This document shows, in pieces, positions 34,068 to 42,219 of a DNA stretch of 64,000 nt. The position numbers and the translations under genes are program-made. Numbering within the stretch: the first letter of the stretch is position 1; every line of letters begins with the position of its first letter. Under the pieces are notes generated by a model. That model had not been told where the DNA came from. It searched no databases and worked only from the letters and a program-made list of their open reading frames with translations. Origin of the DNA: Clostridia bacterium (GTDB lineage: Bacteria > Bacillota > Clostridia > Oscillospirales > CAG-272); NCBI GenBank assembly GCA_017472255.1, contig JAFUQU010000048.1, positions 1-64,000 of the forward strand, read 5' to 3'.

Positions 34068-34096
34068 AGTATATCACAAAGCAGTGGTCAAGTCAA
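34068..34096 (-). promoter_or_regulatory. Promoter of the GH5-like gene
   Basis: On the minus strand TTGACT (34096-34091), 17-nt spacer, TATACT (34073-34068). Confidence 0.75.
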
Positions 34097-34159
34097 GAAT
34101 AATTTTAGCATATATTATGCCTATTTTGGCAGTTTTGCGGCTGTGATTTCAGAAACCTA

Positions 34160-34188
34160 TTGACATTTTGGAATAAGTGGCGTATAAT
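34160..34188 (+). promoter_or_regulatory. Perfect promoter of the phosphoesterase gene
   Basis: TTGACA at 34160-34165 and TATAAT at 34183-34188, 17-nt spacer, 40 nt before the start. Confidence 0.88.
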
Positions 34189-34227
34189 AAGTGCCGAATG
34201 AATATTTTACCGAAAGGATTTTTACAT

Positions 34228-35343
34228 ATGGAACGCATCATCAAAACCGATCCCGCCGTCTTCGCGGTGGGAGGCGATTACCAGATTATGGCCGCCACCA
34301 CCCGCCCGTCGCTTTTCTGGGTGAAGGTGGGAGACGAGTGCTATTACGACGATTCCAACGGCATCCTTCGCTCGGCGGTGGGAATGCACCGGGTCAGCCT
34401 GCCCCGCGAGGCGCTGAACGAGGCGAAGGCTTATACCGTCTGCGTCCGCGCGATCATCGAGCGCAAGCCCTATTTCACCGAAACCGAGGACGTGACCGAA
34501 TACGCTTACACCTTCCGTCCCGTTCCCGAGGGCGGCGCGCGCTGCTATCAGATTGCCGACGCGCACAATATGATCAAAGAGCCGGTTCAGGCGGCAGAGG
34601 AATTCGTGAAGGCGCATGGTGCCATCGACTTCCTGATTCTCAACGGCGACGTGCCCGATCACAGCGGAAGACTGGAGAACTTTGATAATATCTACGAGAT
34701 TGTGGGGCAGATCACCCACGGCGAAATTCCCACCGTCTTTTCCCGCGGCAACCACGATACCCGCGGCATTTACGCCGAGAATATCGCCGATTACACTCCC
34801 TGCGAGAACGGAAACTCCTTCTTCACCTTCCGTCTGGGCGATGTCTGGGGCATCGTGCTCGACTGCGGCGAAGACAAGAGCGACGACCACGCCGAATACG
34901 GTCACACCGTCTGCTGCCATGCCTTCCGTCTCCGCGAAACCCGCTTCCTTGAGAAGGTTATCGCCAACGCAAAGGAGGAATACGCAGCGCCCGGCGTCAA
35001 GCACCGCATCGTGGTGGTACATAATCCCTTCACATGGGTGCATCACGAGCCGTTCGACATTGAGCCCGAACTGTACACCAAATGGTTGGAGCTGTTGAAA
35101 ACCCACGTGAAGCCCGAGCTGATGCTCTGCGGACATTTGCACACGATGAAGATCGGTCAGCCCGGAGACGAAACCGACTGGCTGGGACATCCCTGCACCG
35201 TGGCGGTGGGCTCTCTGCCAAAGAAGGGCGAGAATCCCTCCTATGCGGGTATGGGCGCAGAATTTGCGGCGGATGCCGATGTTGTTTACTTCAACAACAG
35301 CAAGGGCGAGGAGCTGGAAACCTACACGCACAAGCTGTCATAA
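34228..35343 (+). CDS. Calcineurin-like metallophosphoesterase
   Basis: A 371-residue protein. An N-terminal ~105-residue beta-rich, fibronectin-like domain precedes a binuclear-metal phosphoesterase core: QIADAHN, LNGDVPDH, SRGNHDTRG, VVVHNPF and CGHLHTM, which supply the usual Asp, Asn and His ligands. This order resembles purple acid phosphatase-like bacterial enzymes, where a fibronectin-like domain precedes the catalytic one. No signal peptide, so cytoplasmic. Substrate unknown. Start at 34228 follows AAAGGA. It is divergent from the GH5-like gene and ends in a strong terminator. Confidence 0.87.
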   Translation: MERIIKTDPAVFAVGGDYQIMAATTRPSLFWVKVGDECYYDDSNGILRSAVGMHRVSLPREALNEAKAYTVCVRAIIERKPYFTETEDVTEYAYTFRPVPEGGARCYQIADAHNMIKEPVQAAEEFVKAHGAIDFLILNGDVPDHSGRLENFDNIYEIVGQITHGEIPTVFSRGNHDTRGIYAENIADYTPCENGNSFFTFRLGDVWGIVLDCGEDKSDDHAEYGHTVCCHAFRLRETRFLEKVIANAKEEYAAPGVKHRIVVVHNPFTWVHHEPFDIEPELYTKWLELLKTHVKPELMLCGHLHTMKIGQPGDETDWLGHPCTVAVGSLPKKGENPSYAGMGAEFAADADVVYFNNSKGEELETYTHKLS

Positions 35344-35346
35344 TGA

Positions 35347-35380
35347 AATCCGGCGCACCTTATGCGGGGTGCGCCGGATT
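35347..35380 (+). terminator. Terminator of the phosphoesterase gene
   Basis: AATCCGGCGCACC and its complement around TTATGCGG, followed by GATATTTTG. Confidence 0.85.
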
Positions 35381-35399
35381 GATATTTTGCTGTCTGCCG

Positions 35400-35540
35400 C
35401 TACCGGTTCGGCTCCCGGAAACGGCGGGCGCGGTATTCGCTGGGCGAAATGCCGTTTTTGGCCTTGAACGCGCGAAAGAAGCTGGAGCTGTCGCCAAAGC
35501 CTACCTCGAAGCTGATATCGGTGATCGGGGGGTTGATAGG
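35400..35540 (-). pseudogene. C-terminal remnant of a third AraC paralogue
   Basis: On the minus strand this encodes about 45 residues, ITDISFEVGFGDSSSFFRAF then KAKNGISPSEYRARR, up to a stop. It matches the last helix-turn-helix of the AraC genes at 39456 and 40385 (for example IIDIGYEPGFGDSSSFYRAF) but has no start. Similarity stops abruptly at about 35540. The N-terminal half of the same kind of gene lies at 39196-39438 in the same orientation, so the two pieces look like one gene split by the intervening 3.7 kb. Confidence 0.75.
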
Positions 35541-35629
35541 TTGCCGTATATTTTCGGCTGGGATCAATATCAATATAAGGGTAAATTGCAAAAAAATCAC
35601 AACCGCCTTACGTTTCGGAATTTATTCGG

Positions 35630-35664
35630 TTCGCGAATTGCAATAGCAAGTTGCAATTCGCGAA
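35630..35664 (-). terminator. Hairpin downstream of the island AraC gene
   Basis: A perfect 14-bp inverted repeat, TTCGCGAATTGCAA and complement, with a 7-nt loop and A/T-rich flanks. The stretch 35541-35708 holds nothing else. Confidence 0.6.
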
Positions 35665-35708
35665 AAAATTTTTATTTTTCCGAGATTTTTTTCGCGGGCC
35701 AGAGAAAA

Positions 35709-36605
35709 CTACTCGTGATTGAGATGCAAATTGAAATACGCCTGTCGGTATTCCGACGGAGTCACGCCCTCAAAGCGACGGAAAAGCCGCAGAAAATACT
35801 TCTCGTCGGCAAAGCCCGAGGCGGAGGCGATCTGCGCGATCTTCATATCCGTACCGAGTAGGTATTTTTTGGATTTTTCGACGCGGGCGCGGCCTATATA
35901 GGCGCAGAGGGTACTTCCCGTTTCCTTTCGGAACAGACTCGTCAAATAATCCGCGCTATAGCCGAAATGGAGGGCGACGTCCGCGGGGCTCAGCGGTCCG
36001 TCAAGCCCGAGCTTGATCCATTCCTTAACGGAGGATACAAGGAGCTTGCGCTTATTTGCCGCGTCCCCCTCTTCGGTCGAGGGCACGCCGACAGCCTTAG
36101 TGCTTGCGTATTCGTTGGCGATCTCGTGCAAAAGGATGGAAACGTAGGCATCACAGACAGCCTGCCTCACCGCTGGGTCGGCATATTGGCCGTATTCGGC
36201 ATCGATCAGCTGGCGCCAAAGGATGCCGAGCTTCTGCGGTTCCTTCAGTCTGCCGAACTCGGGGACGGTGCAAAAGCGCGGCGGCACGCGACTCACGTCA
36301 TCCGTGACGCTTTCGCCCGAAAGATAGAAATGGCACCAGAAATGCGTCTGGCGGTCGGTGACGGGCGCGGTCCCCCAATGCTCGCGATTGGCCAACAGCA
36401 ACAGAAAAGTCCCCGCCGTCAGCAGATATTCCCCGCCGTCCCGCGCGATGGGACATTGACCCGCCGTGCCAAGAAGGAGCACGTAGTGATCCAGCCGACG
36501 GCGCGGGTGCGGTGTATTCCGCAGGGACACAAACTGCCCCGAGGACGCGAAGCGGACATTCACGTCAGGCTCAAAGTTCAGGTACAACATCTCGGTTTTA
36601 TCCAC
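35709..36605 (-). CDS. AraC-family regulator of the GH127 gene
   Basis: A 298-residue regulator. The N-terminal ~160 residues are a cupin-like sugar-sensing domain (LDHYVLLLGTAGQCPIARDGGEYLLTAGTFLLLLANREHWG). The C-terminal ~100 residues are a double helix-turn-helix AraC domain (LSPADVALHFGYSADYLTSLFRKETG, MKIAQIASASGFADEKYFLRLFRRFEGVTPSEYR). It is not closely similar to the AraC pair at 39.4-41.4 kb. It is divergent from the GH127 arabinofuranosidase gene with a shared 129-nt promoter region, which suggests it senses arabinose or an arabino-oligosaccharide and activates that gene. It lies inside the inserted segment. Confidence 0.88.
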   Translation of the reverse strand: MDKTEMLYLNFEPDVNVRFASSGQFVSLRNTPHPRRRLDHYVLLLGTAGQCPIARDGGEYLLTAGTFLLLLANREHWGTAPVTDRQTHFWCHFYLSGESVTDDVSRVPPRFCTVPEFGRLKEPQKLGILWRQLIDAEYGQYADPAVRQAVCDAYVSILLHEIANEYASTKAVGVPSTEEGDAANKRKLLVSSVKEWIKLGLDGPLSPADVALHFGYSADYLTSLFRKETGSTLCAYIGRARVEKSKKYLLGTDMKIAQIASASGFADEKYFLRLFRRFEGVTPSEYRQAYFNLHLNHE

Positions 36606-36625
36606 CTTTTTACAGAAATCGGAGG

Positions 36626-36654
36626 TTTACTGCTCCCCCCACGTGTGGTATAAT
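36626..36654 (+). promoter_or_regulatory. Promoter of the GH127 gene
   Basis: TTTACT at 36626-36631 and TATAAT at 36649-36654, 17-nt spacer. A weak -35 box fits an activator-dependent promoter. Confidence 0.6.
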
Positions 36655-36687
36655 GAAGCACGGAGGTTACGTTTTCACCTTTTCATC

Positions 36688-36716
36688 ATTATAAACGATT
36701 TATGGCGGTTTGTCAA
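36688..36716 (-). promoter_or_regulatory. Promoter of the island AraC gene
   Basis: On the minus strand TTGACA (36716-36711), 17-nt spacer, TATAAT (36693-36688): a perfect consensus that gives a leader of about 75 nt crossing the plus-strand promoter. Confidence 0.85.
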
Positions 36717-36734
36717 CCTACGGAGGTAAAATTT

Positions 36735-38588
36735 ATGAGTAAAAAGCCAATTCGTCCTTACATTGGGGACGTGAAGATCAAAGATAGGTTTTGGACACCT
36801 TATTTGGAAATGATGCGCACGAAATTTCTGCCCTACATTTTCGATAAATTCGAGGAAATCGGCTATTTCAACGGCTTTCACCAGGTCAGGGACGGCATTA
36901 CAGGTCAGCATCCTCACCATCCTTTTGCGGACGGCCTCATTTATGAGACCATGCGGGGCGCCTGCGATTTTCTGGCGGTCCACTACGACGACGCGCTCGA
37001 CGCCCGTCTGGACAAGTACATTACCTGGATAAAGGAGGCGCAGGACGCCTCGGGCGACGGCTACGTCTGCACCCGCACCACCTGCATGTACCCCGAAAAG
37101 CGCTGGGGCGAAAACGGCGGCGACATCGTCATCCAGCACGATCTTTACGATCAGGGTGCGCTGGTTGAGGCAGCGATCAGCCACTATCTTGCCACGGGAA
37201 AGACCTCGCTTCTGGAGATCGCCGTCAAGTCCGCAAACCTGATCTGCGATTACGTGGGTCTGCCTCCCAAGCACAACGTCATCACGGGCCATTCCCTGCC
37301 CGAAGAGGCGTTTATCAAATTTTACCGTCTTTTCCGCGACCGCAGAGAGCTGGATCTCTTTGCGGCGGAGCACGGCGTAAACCGTGACGAATATCTGCGC
37401 GTGGCGCTTTTCTGGCTGGACAACAGAGGAAATTACGAGGGTAGAGAGACCAGCCCCAAGTTCTCGGTCTACTTCAACCAGGACCATCTGCCCCTCTCGC
37501 GGCAGACCACGGCGGAGGGTCACGCGGTTCGCGCGGGACTTTTCTACACGGGTGCCGCCGCGGCGGCCTACGAGACGGGTCGGGAGGACTACCGTCGGGC
37601 GGTCAATGCCATCTGGGCCAACATTACGGAGAAAAAGCTACACGTAAGCGGCGGTGTGGGGACGCGCCACGATATTGAGGGCTTCGACGCCGACTACAAC
37701 CTCCCCAACAACGCGTATCTGGAGACCTGCGCCGCGATCGCTCTGGCCTTCTTCAATGGGGAGATGGCGCTGCTTGAGGGCGATGCAAGGTTCATGGATT
37801 TCTTCGAGCGCTCGCTTTACAATAACATTCTGGGCTCGGTCAGCGCCGACGGCACCCGCTTCACCTACCAGAATCCCCTGGAAACCGATGGCAATTTCAC
37901 GCGGCACCCATGGCACAACTGCCCCTGCTGTCCTCCTATGCTTTTGAAAATCTTCTCCTCCCTCGGTACCTACGTTTGCGCCTACACGGACGGGGACGTT
38001 TACGTAAATCTGTACGTGGGGTCGGAGATTAAGACCGAGCGCTTCACCCTGAGGCAGGATGGCGGCAGAATTTTCTTTGACACGCGGGGCAAGGAGATGC
38101 GCCTGCATTTCCGTATTCCCGAATATGCCCGCGGCTTTTCTCTGACGCAGAACGGAGCGCCCGCGGAATACACCGTGGAAAAGGGCTACGCCGTGCTTTC
38201 GGGCGTATGGAGCGGGGACGAGGAGCTAACCGTCACCTTTGACACGCTCGCCCGCCGTGTATTCGCTCACCCTGAGGTGGAGGCCGACAGAGGTTGTGTG
38301 GCCGTCATGGTGGGGCCCAGGCTCTACTGTGCCGAAGGTGCGGACAACGGCGGGACCGTCGATTTTGAGATAGCCGAGGATCCCCAACTGACCGTATCGG
38401 GCGAAAACGTAGTGGGTCGGACCTCCGACGGCGGCAAATTCACCTTGATCCCTTATTATTTATGGGACAACAGACCCGAGGGCACCGCCGCCGACAAGGC
38501 GCTCCGCGTTTGGTTCAGGCAGGAGAACATGCTTGACGGGGAGACCTTACGCGAGAAAGCCCACGGCAGACTTTACACGGATTATTAA
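36735..38588 (+). CDS. GH127 beta-L-arabinofuranosidase
   Basis: A 617-residue intracellular enzyme of the HypBA1 (GH127, DUF1680) family, which releases beta-L-arabinofuranose from arabino-oligosaccharides of plant hydroxyproline-rich glycoproteins. It has the (alpha/alpha)6 barrel and the zinc-bound cysteine site: ETCAAIAL near 328 supplies Glu and Cys, and HNCPCCPPMLLK near 394 supplies the Cys pair, one of which is the nucleophile. IQHDLYDQGALVEAAI and QDHLPLSRQTTAEGHAVRA are further family segments. C-terminal beta-sandwich domains follow. The length fits (HypBA1 is 658). Start follows ACGGAGGT. It is divergent from its own AraC gene within the inserted segment. Confidence 0.93.
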   Translation: MSKKPIRPYIGDVKIKDRFWTPYLEMMRTKFLPYIFDKFEEIGYFNGFHQVRDGITGQHPHHPFADGLIYETMRGACDFLAVHYDDALDARLDKYITWIKEAQDASGDGYVCTRTTCMYPEKRWGENGGDIVIQHDLYDQGALVEAAISHYLATGKTSLLEIAVKSANLICDYVGLPPKHNVITGHSLPEEAFIKFYRLFRDRRELDLFAAEHGVNRDEYLRVALFWLDNRGNYEGRETSPKFSVYFNQDHLPLSRQTTAEGHAVRAGLFYTGAAAAAYETGREDYRRAVNAIWANITEKKLHVSGGVGTRHDIEGFDADYNLPNNAYLETCAAIALAFFNGEMALLEGDARFMDFFERSLYNNILGSVSADGTRFTYQNPLETDGNFTRHPWHNCPCCPPMLLKIFSSLGTYVCAYTDGDVYVNLYVGSEIKTERFTLRQDGGRIFFDTRGKEMRLHFRIPEYARGFSLTQNGAPAEYTVEKGYAVLSGVWSGDEELTVTFDTLARRVFAHPEVEADRGCVAVMVGPRLYCAEGADNGGTVDFEIAEDPQLTVSGENVVGRTSDGGKFTLIPYYLWDNRPEGTAADKALRVWFRQENMLDGETLREKAHGRLYTDY

Positions 38589-38627
38589 TGGCACCACGGA
38601 CTGCTTGCGCGGTTCGGGCAAAAACAG

Positions 38628-38694
38628 CGCCACGGCACAGATGCTCTCCGTCGGGGGCACAAGCCCTCCCGGGGAACCGATCTGTGCCGTGGCG
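38628..38694. repeat. Perfect 15-bp inverted repeat
   Basis: CGCCACGGCACAGAT (38628-38642) and its exact complement (38680-38694) enclose 37 nt with further pairing (GGGGGC..GCCCTCCC). It may terminate GH127 transcription or be part of the inserted element. Confidence 0.6.
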
Positions 38695-38712
38695 TTATGA
38701 TGCTTTCCGGGC

Positions 38713-38827
38713 TTACCGCAAATTGCGGAACCACTCTGTCAAGCCCTCCAGCATGGCCGTCTCCTCATAAGTGGTGGTTGTTCATAACGGTGTAGCCCGT
38801 GTTTCGCTCAACTCTGAAAACTGCCAT
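38713..38827 (-). pseudogene. Remnant of a conjugative-element replication-type gene
   Basis: On the minus strand, behind a good GGAGG site, an ORF starts MAVFRVERNTGYTVMNNHHL and stops at once. This N-terminus is that of the DUF6017/replication-initiator-like proteins of clostridial conjugative elements (recalled as MAVFRVEK..YTVMSNHHLR). In another frame it runs on as YEETAMLEGLTEWFRNLR and stops at 38713. Deletion and frameshift are likely. Confidence 0.5.
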
Positions 38828-39016
38828 ACCTGATACCTCCTTCCTATGGAATTTGAAAGTGTTGCTTTTCGGTGTTTTCGCCGTCTGTATGCCTCCGTTA
38901 TCTTCCGCATAAGAAAATATCCACGCCCATCACGGAACGAAGGATACAGAGGAAAGAACAGCGGTTTTTCCACCCTAATTCATACATTTTTTCAAAGGCA
39001 CAAGGAAAACAGGGCA

Positions 39017-39048
39017 TAAAAAAAGCCATAGAATTTTTTACCTACGGC
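39017..39048 (-). terminator. Terminator-like hairpin
   Basis: On the minus strand GCCGTAG pairs with CTATGGC (one G-T) and runs into seven T residues. It lies downstream of the short ORF at 39102 and a second hairpin at 39064. Confidence 0.6.
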
Positions 39049-39063
39049 GTAAGAACAGGAAAA

Positions 39064-39091
39064 GGGCGCTGATATTTGCGTATCACCGCCC
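39064..39091 (-). terminator. Intrinsic terminator of the 31-residue ORF
   Basis: On the minus strand GGGCGGTGATA pairs with TATCAGCGCCC (loop CGCAAA), followed by TTTTCC, just after the stop at 39102. Confidence 0.7.
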
Positions 39092-39101
39092 TTAATGCCT
39101 G

Positions 39102-39197
39102 TCAGTATTTGATTTTTTCGACTTCGCACTGTGTTTGTACCTTGAAAAACATTGATTTTACTGACTTTTTCAATGTTTTCTTATCTGGTACTAACAT
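39102..39197 (-). CDS. Short ORF (31 residues) at the edge of the insertion
   Basis: It encodes 31 residues starting MLVPDKKTLKKSVKSMFF, very basic, and ends just before a good terminator. It has no clear ribosome binding site of its own, because its start codon sits at the junction with the disrupted AraC gene; it may be the tail of a longer element gene read from elsewhere. I do not recognise it. The 38589-39195 stretch holds otherwise only hairpins and the replication-gene remnant. Confidence 0.3.
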   Translation of the reverse strand: MLVPDKKTLKKSVKSMFFKVQTQCEVEKIKY

Positions 39198-39438
39198 TCT
39201 ACGTCGCCTTTTTTGAACCGGGTGATGCCCGAAGGCGTACAGCATTCACCCTCGCCCGCGATGCAGACGCCAAGCGATAATGAAGACCGCTGATCGCAAA
39301 GGGAAACATGGTGTAAGTGGAGCTGTACAGCGCGTCCGGGGCGGGAATATTGACCAGCACCACGCCGGGATTCCGGTTGTATACGGGACGGACGTGGAAC
39401 TCCGGTGCGGCGGATGATTTTTTGATAGCAGAATTCAC
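39196..39438 (-). pseudogene. N-terminal remnant of the third AraC paralogue
   Basis: It starts at GTG behind AAGGAG. It reads EFHVRPVYNRNPGVVLVNIP then ALYSSTYTMFPFAISGLHY, matching the cupin-like N-terminus of the AraC genes at 39456 and 40385. After LHY a small deletion shifts the frame. In the next frame CIAGEGECCTPSGI then FKKGDVE continues the same match (paralogue: CIAGEGECRTPTG then FREGDVE). Similarity ends at about 39197. The C-terminal end of the same gene type lies 3.7 kb away at 35400-35540. Confidence 0.8.
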
Positions 39439-39455
39439 GGCGGCATCTCCTTCGT

Positions 39456-40388
39456 TCACGGCGAGTGCGGCATTCGGGAACGGCGGTTCCGGTATTCGCT
39501 GGGCGAAATACCGTTCATGGCCTTGAAAGCACGGTAAAAGCTGGAGGAATCTCCAAAGCCTGGCTCATAGCCGATGTCAATGATGGATTTATCGGTGATG
39601 ACCAGCAAAACCTCCGCCGTATTGATCCGGACGCTGTTCAGGTAGTCCTTGGGCGTCCGTCCGGTGACGAGGCGGAACAGCTCGCTGGTGCGTGTTCGGC
39701 TCAAACCGCACATCTCCGCAATCTGATCCATGGAAATATCCTGCATATAGTTGCGCTCCAGAAATTCCAGCGCCGGTGTGATTTTGTAGAAGCGCTGGTC
39801 AACTACCCGTTCAAAGGGCGGCAGTCCCTGGCTCATGTCCGCGTTCAGAACCAGCAGCTCAATCAGGCGGGAGAGCACCAGCAGGGGGCGGCAGTTGTCC
39901 ATTTTCAAGATTTCCTCCACCATGTCGTGAATCAGTGGTGTCAGCACGGGCTGGGAGGCTTCGTTGAAGATGCCAGAAATCCGAACCTGATTCTGAATTA
40001 GGTCGTTAATCAGGGTATGATTGGAGTAGCCGCAACCGGTCAGAAGCTGGGCGCAGTCGATTTGCGCGAATTCCCATACGCAGGTATTTTCCGTAAAGCC
40101 TCTGGAATAATGTGGCTGAAAGGGGAAGAACAGCTCCACATCGCCCTCGCGGAAGGGGACGGTGCCCGTCGGCGTGCGGCATTCGCCTTCGCCCGCGATG
40201 CAGCGTCCAAGTTCCAGGGTGTTATGATAATGCAGCCGCGGGATGTCCCAGGCAGGCAGAGTGAAGGTGGAAATGTACAGCGATCTGGCAGCCGGAGGGT
40301 TCACAAGCGGACAGCCCGGTTCGCGGTCGTAGATGGGTTTGGAAGCGAAGCCGGCGGATGCAGCATCCGGTGGATGCGGGGAGCTCAT
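39456..40388 (-). CDS. AraC-family regulator, paralogue 2
   Basis: A 310-residue regulator with a cupin-type sensing domain (PRLHYHNTLELGRCIAGEGEC near 60-80; the HNTLELG pattern is typical). A C-terminal AraC double helix-turn-helix (ISMDQIAEMCGLSRTRTSELFRLVTG, SIIDIGYEPGFGDSSSFYRAFKAMNG) follows. It is highly similar to the gene upstream (40385) and to the split gene downstream. Its ATG overlaps the stop of that upstream gene (ATGA) behind GGAGG, so translation is coupled. No target gene shares the operon; the divergent SGNH esterase is a candidate. Confidence 0.88.
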   Translation of the reverse strand: MSSPHPPDAASAGFASKPIYDREPGCPLVNPPAARSLYISTFTLPAWDIPRLHYHNTLELGRCIAGEGECRTPTGTVPFREGDVELFFPFQPHYSRGFTENTCVWEFAQIDCAQLLTGCGYSNHTLINDLIQNQVRISGIFNEASQPVLTPLIHDMVEEILKMDNCRPLLVLSRLIELLVLNADMSQGLPPFERVVDQRFYKITPALEFLERNYMQDISMDQIAEMCGLSRTRTSELFRLVTGRTPKDYLNSVRINTAEVLLVITDKSIIDIGYEPGFGDSSSFYRAFKAMNGISPSEYRNRRSRMPHSP

Positions 40389-41383
40389 GAGCTTTCCTCC
40401 GGCTTCTGCATGGACTGCGGAAGCGCTTCGTCGTGATTCCACTCGGCATAGGACGACGGCGGCGTCTGGGTGCGGTGAATGCGGTACTCGCTGGGCGATA
40501 TGCCGTTTTTTGCTTTAAAAGCCCGGTAAAAGCTGGAAATGTCGCCAAAGCCCATATCCAGACCGATGTCGATGATCGACCGGGAGGAATTGATCAGCTT
40601 AATCTCAGCCACATTAACCCGGATGGTATTCAGGTATTCCTTGGGCGAGTAGCCGGTGACAAGGCGGAACAGCTCGTTGGTGCGCGTCCGGCTCAGACCG
40701 CAGAGTTCGGCCAGCTGATCGGTGCTGATATCCTTCATATAGTTGCGATTTATATAATCCAGCGCGGGAATGATGCGGTAAAAGCGCTGGTCAACCACCC
40801 GTTCAAAGGGAGGCAGCTCCTTGCTCTGACGAGCGTTTACTACCAACAGCTCGATGAAACGCGACAGCACAAGCAGGCAGTCGCATTCGTCTATTTTATG
40901 AATTTCATCCACAATGGAGACGACCAGTGAGATCAGCTCGGCGTGCCGCTTGGGATCAAGAATGCCGGAGATTCGCACCTGACCTGCCAGCAGGTCGTTG
41001 ATCATGCTCTGATTGGAGAAGCCGCAGCCGGACAGCAGCCGGGAGCAATCGATCTGCACAAACTTCCAGACACAGTAATGTGCGCGGCTGCCTTTGGAGA
41101 GATGGGGCTGAAAGGGGAAGAACAGTTCCACATCGCCCACACCGAAATGGGTAATGCCGGCGCTTGTATAGCAGTCACCGTCCCCCGCGACACAGTAGCC
41201 TAGTTCCAGCGTGTTGTGATAATGGAGCCGTGTGATTTCGCCGCCGGGCAGGGTGTAGGTGGAGCCGTACAGCATTTCTTCGATTGGGGTATTGATTAAA
41301 ACCTCGCCGGGTTCGCAGTTATAAAGCGGTCTGACGCTGAATTCCGGGGAAGTCTGTATTTGTTGTTTTACATCATTGTTCAC
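40385..41383 (-). CDS. AraC-family regulator, paralogue 1
   Basis: A 332-residue AraC regulator with the same layout as its downstream paralogue: cupin-like domain with ITRLHYHNTLELGYCVAGDGDC, then helix-turn-helix pair (ISTDQLAELCGLSRTRTNELFRLVTG, IIDIGLDMGFGDISSFYRAFKAKNGISPSEYR). Start is taken as GTG at 41383 because GAGGT lies six nt upstream; a 7-residue extension to ATG 41404 has no site. First gene of a tandem of three AraC genes, the last now split. A perfect promoter lies upstream, back-to-back with that of the SGNH esterase. Confidence 0.88.
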   Translation of the reverse strand: MNNDVKQQIQTSPEFSVRPLYNCEPGEVLINTPIEEMLYGSTYTLPGGEITRLHYHNTLELGYCVAGDGDCYTSAGITHFGVGDVELFFPFQPHLSKGSRAHYCVWKFVQIDCSRLLSGCGFSNQSMINDLLAGQVRISGILDPKRHAELISLVVSIVDEIHKIDECDCLLVLSRFIELLVVNARQSKELPPFERVVDQRFYRIIPALDYINRNYMKDISTDQLAELCGLSRTRTNELFRLVTGYSPKEYLNTIRVNVAEIKLINSSRSIIDIGLDMGFGDISSFYRAFKAKNGISPSEYRIHRTQTPPSSYAEWNHDEALPQSMQKPEESS

Positions 41384-41434
41384 AGAATTACCTCGCAAAT
41401 TCACAAAAAATGTGTTGCAACTTACTTTTATAAC

Positions 41435-41463
41435 ATTATACCGCGAAACTTGTTTGCTGTCAA
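41435..41463 (-). promoter_or_regulatory. Perfect promoter of the AraC tandem
   Basis: On the minus strand TTGACA (41463-41458), 17-nt spacer, TATAAT (41440-41435). Confidence 0.88.
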
Positions 41464-41526
41464 GCGCTTTTACAAATAAAATACAATTTGTTCAAACGAA
41501 ATTTTCTGCAAATTTCCGCAAAACTA

Positions 41527-41555
41527 TTGCAATCCGCGTCAAAATATTGTAAAAT
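41527..41555 (+). promoter_or_regulatory. Promoter of the SGNH esterase gene
   Basis: TTGCAA at 41527-41532 and TAAAAT at 41550-41555, 17-nt spacer, 39 nt before the start. Confidence 0.75.
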
Positions 41556-41594
41556 GATAAAGTCATCAAATTCTTTATTTCGGAGGAAACTATC

Positions 41595-42209
41595 ATGAAA
41601 ATTTTATTCCAGGGCGACAGCATCACCGATGCAGGCCGCGACAGAAACGACATTCACAATCTGGGTCACGGCTATCCGCTCTATACCGCCGCCGCCATCC
41701 GCGAGGCATTCCCGGACACCGACTTCGAGTTCGTTGATCTGGGCATTTCCGGCAACCGCGCCGAGAACCTGCGCGAGCGCTGGCAGAAGGACGCCATCGA
41801 CATTCAGCCCGACGTAATCTCCATCCTCATCGGCATCAACGACACCTGGCATCGCGCTGCTGAAAAAAACTGGATGCCCCACGAATATTTTGAGGAGTGC
41901 TACCGCGATATCCTGACGCAGCTCAAGGAAAAGACCAGCGCGAAGATTATTATTCTGGAGCAGTTCCTGCTGCCTGTGGCGGACAAGGAATTCTTCCACG
42001 TTGACCTGGATCCGAAGATTCAGATTACCCGCAAGCTGGCGCGTGAGTTCGCCGATGCGTTCATTCCGCTGGACGGTCTGTTCGCCGCCGCTGCCGTGAC
42101 TGCGCCCGCCACCGATTTTGCCGCCGACGGCGTGCATCCCACCCCCAAGGGCGCGCAGTTCATCGCCGGTCACTATCTGGAAGCCTTCCGCAGCCTGAAT
42201 CTGCTTTAA
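41595..42209 (+). CDS. SGNH/GDSL-type esterase
   Basis: A 204-residue cytoplasmic hydrolase with the four SGNH blocks: GDSIT with the catalytic Ser at 9, GISGNRAENLRERW with the oxyanion Gly/Asn, GINDTWH near 79, and DGVHPTPKG with catalytic Asp and His near 177-180. GDSL enzymes of this small type often remove acetyl groups from xylan- or arabinan-derived sugars, which fits the surrounding carbohydrate genes. Start follows CGGAGGAAA. A nitroreductase gene follows 10 nt later in the same operon. Confidence 0.9.
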   Translation: MKILFQGDSITDAGRDRNDIHNLGHGYPLYTAAAIREAFPDTDFEFVDLGISGNRAENLRERWQKDAIDIQPDVISILIGINDTWHRAAEKNWMPHEYFEECYRDILTQLKEKTSAKIIILEQFLLPVADKEFFHVDLDPKIQITRKLAREFADAFIPLDGLFAAAAVTAPATDFAADGVHPTPKGAQFIAGHYLEAFRSLNLL

Positions 42210-42219
42210 GGAGCGCTCC

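Noticed and set aside
35541..35708. AT-rich segment with a perfect hairpin considered as an attachment site
   Set aside because: No matching sequence was seen at the other end of the insertion near 39197.
38628..38694. The 15-bp inverted repeat considered as terminal inverted repeats of an insertion sequence
   Set aside because: Only 37 nt lie between the arms and no transposase is present; a hairpin is the simpler reading.
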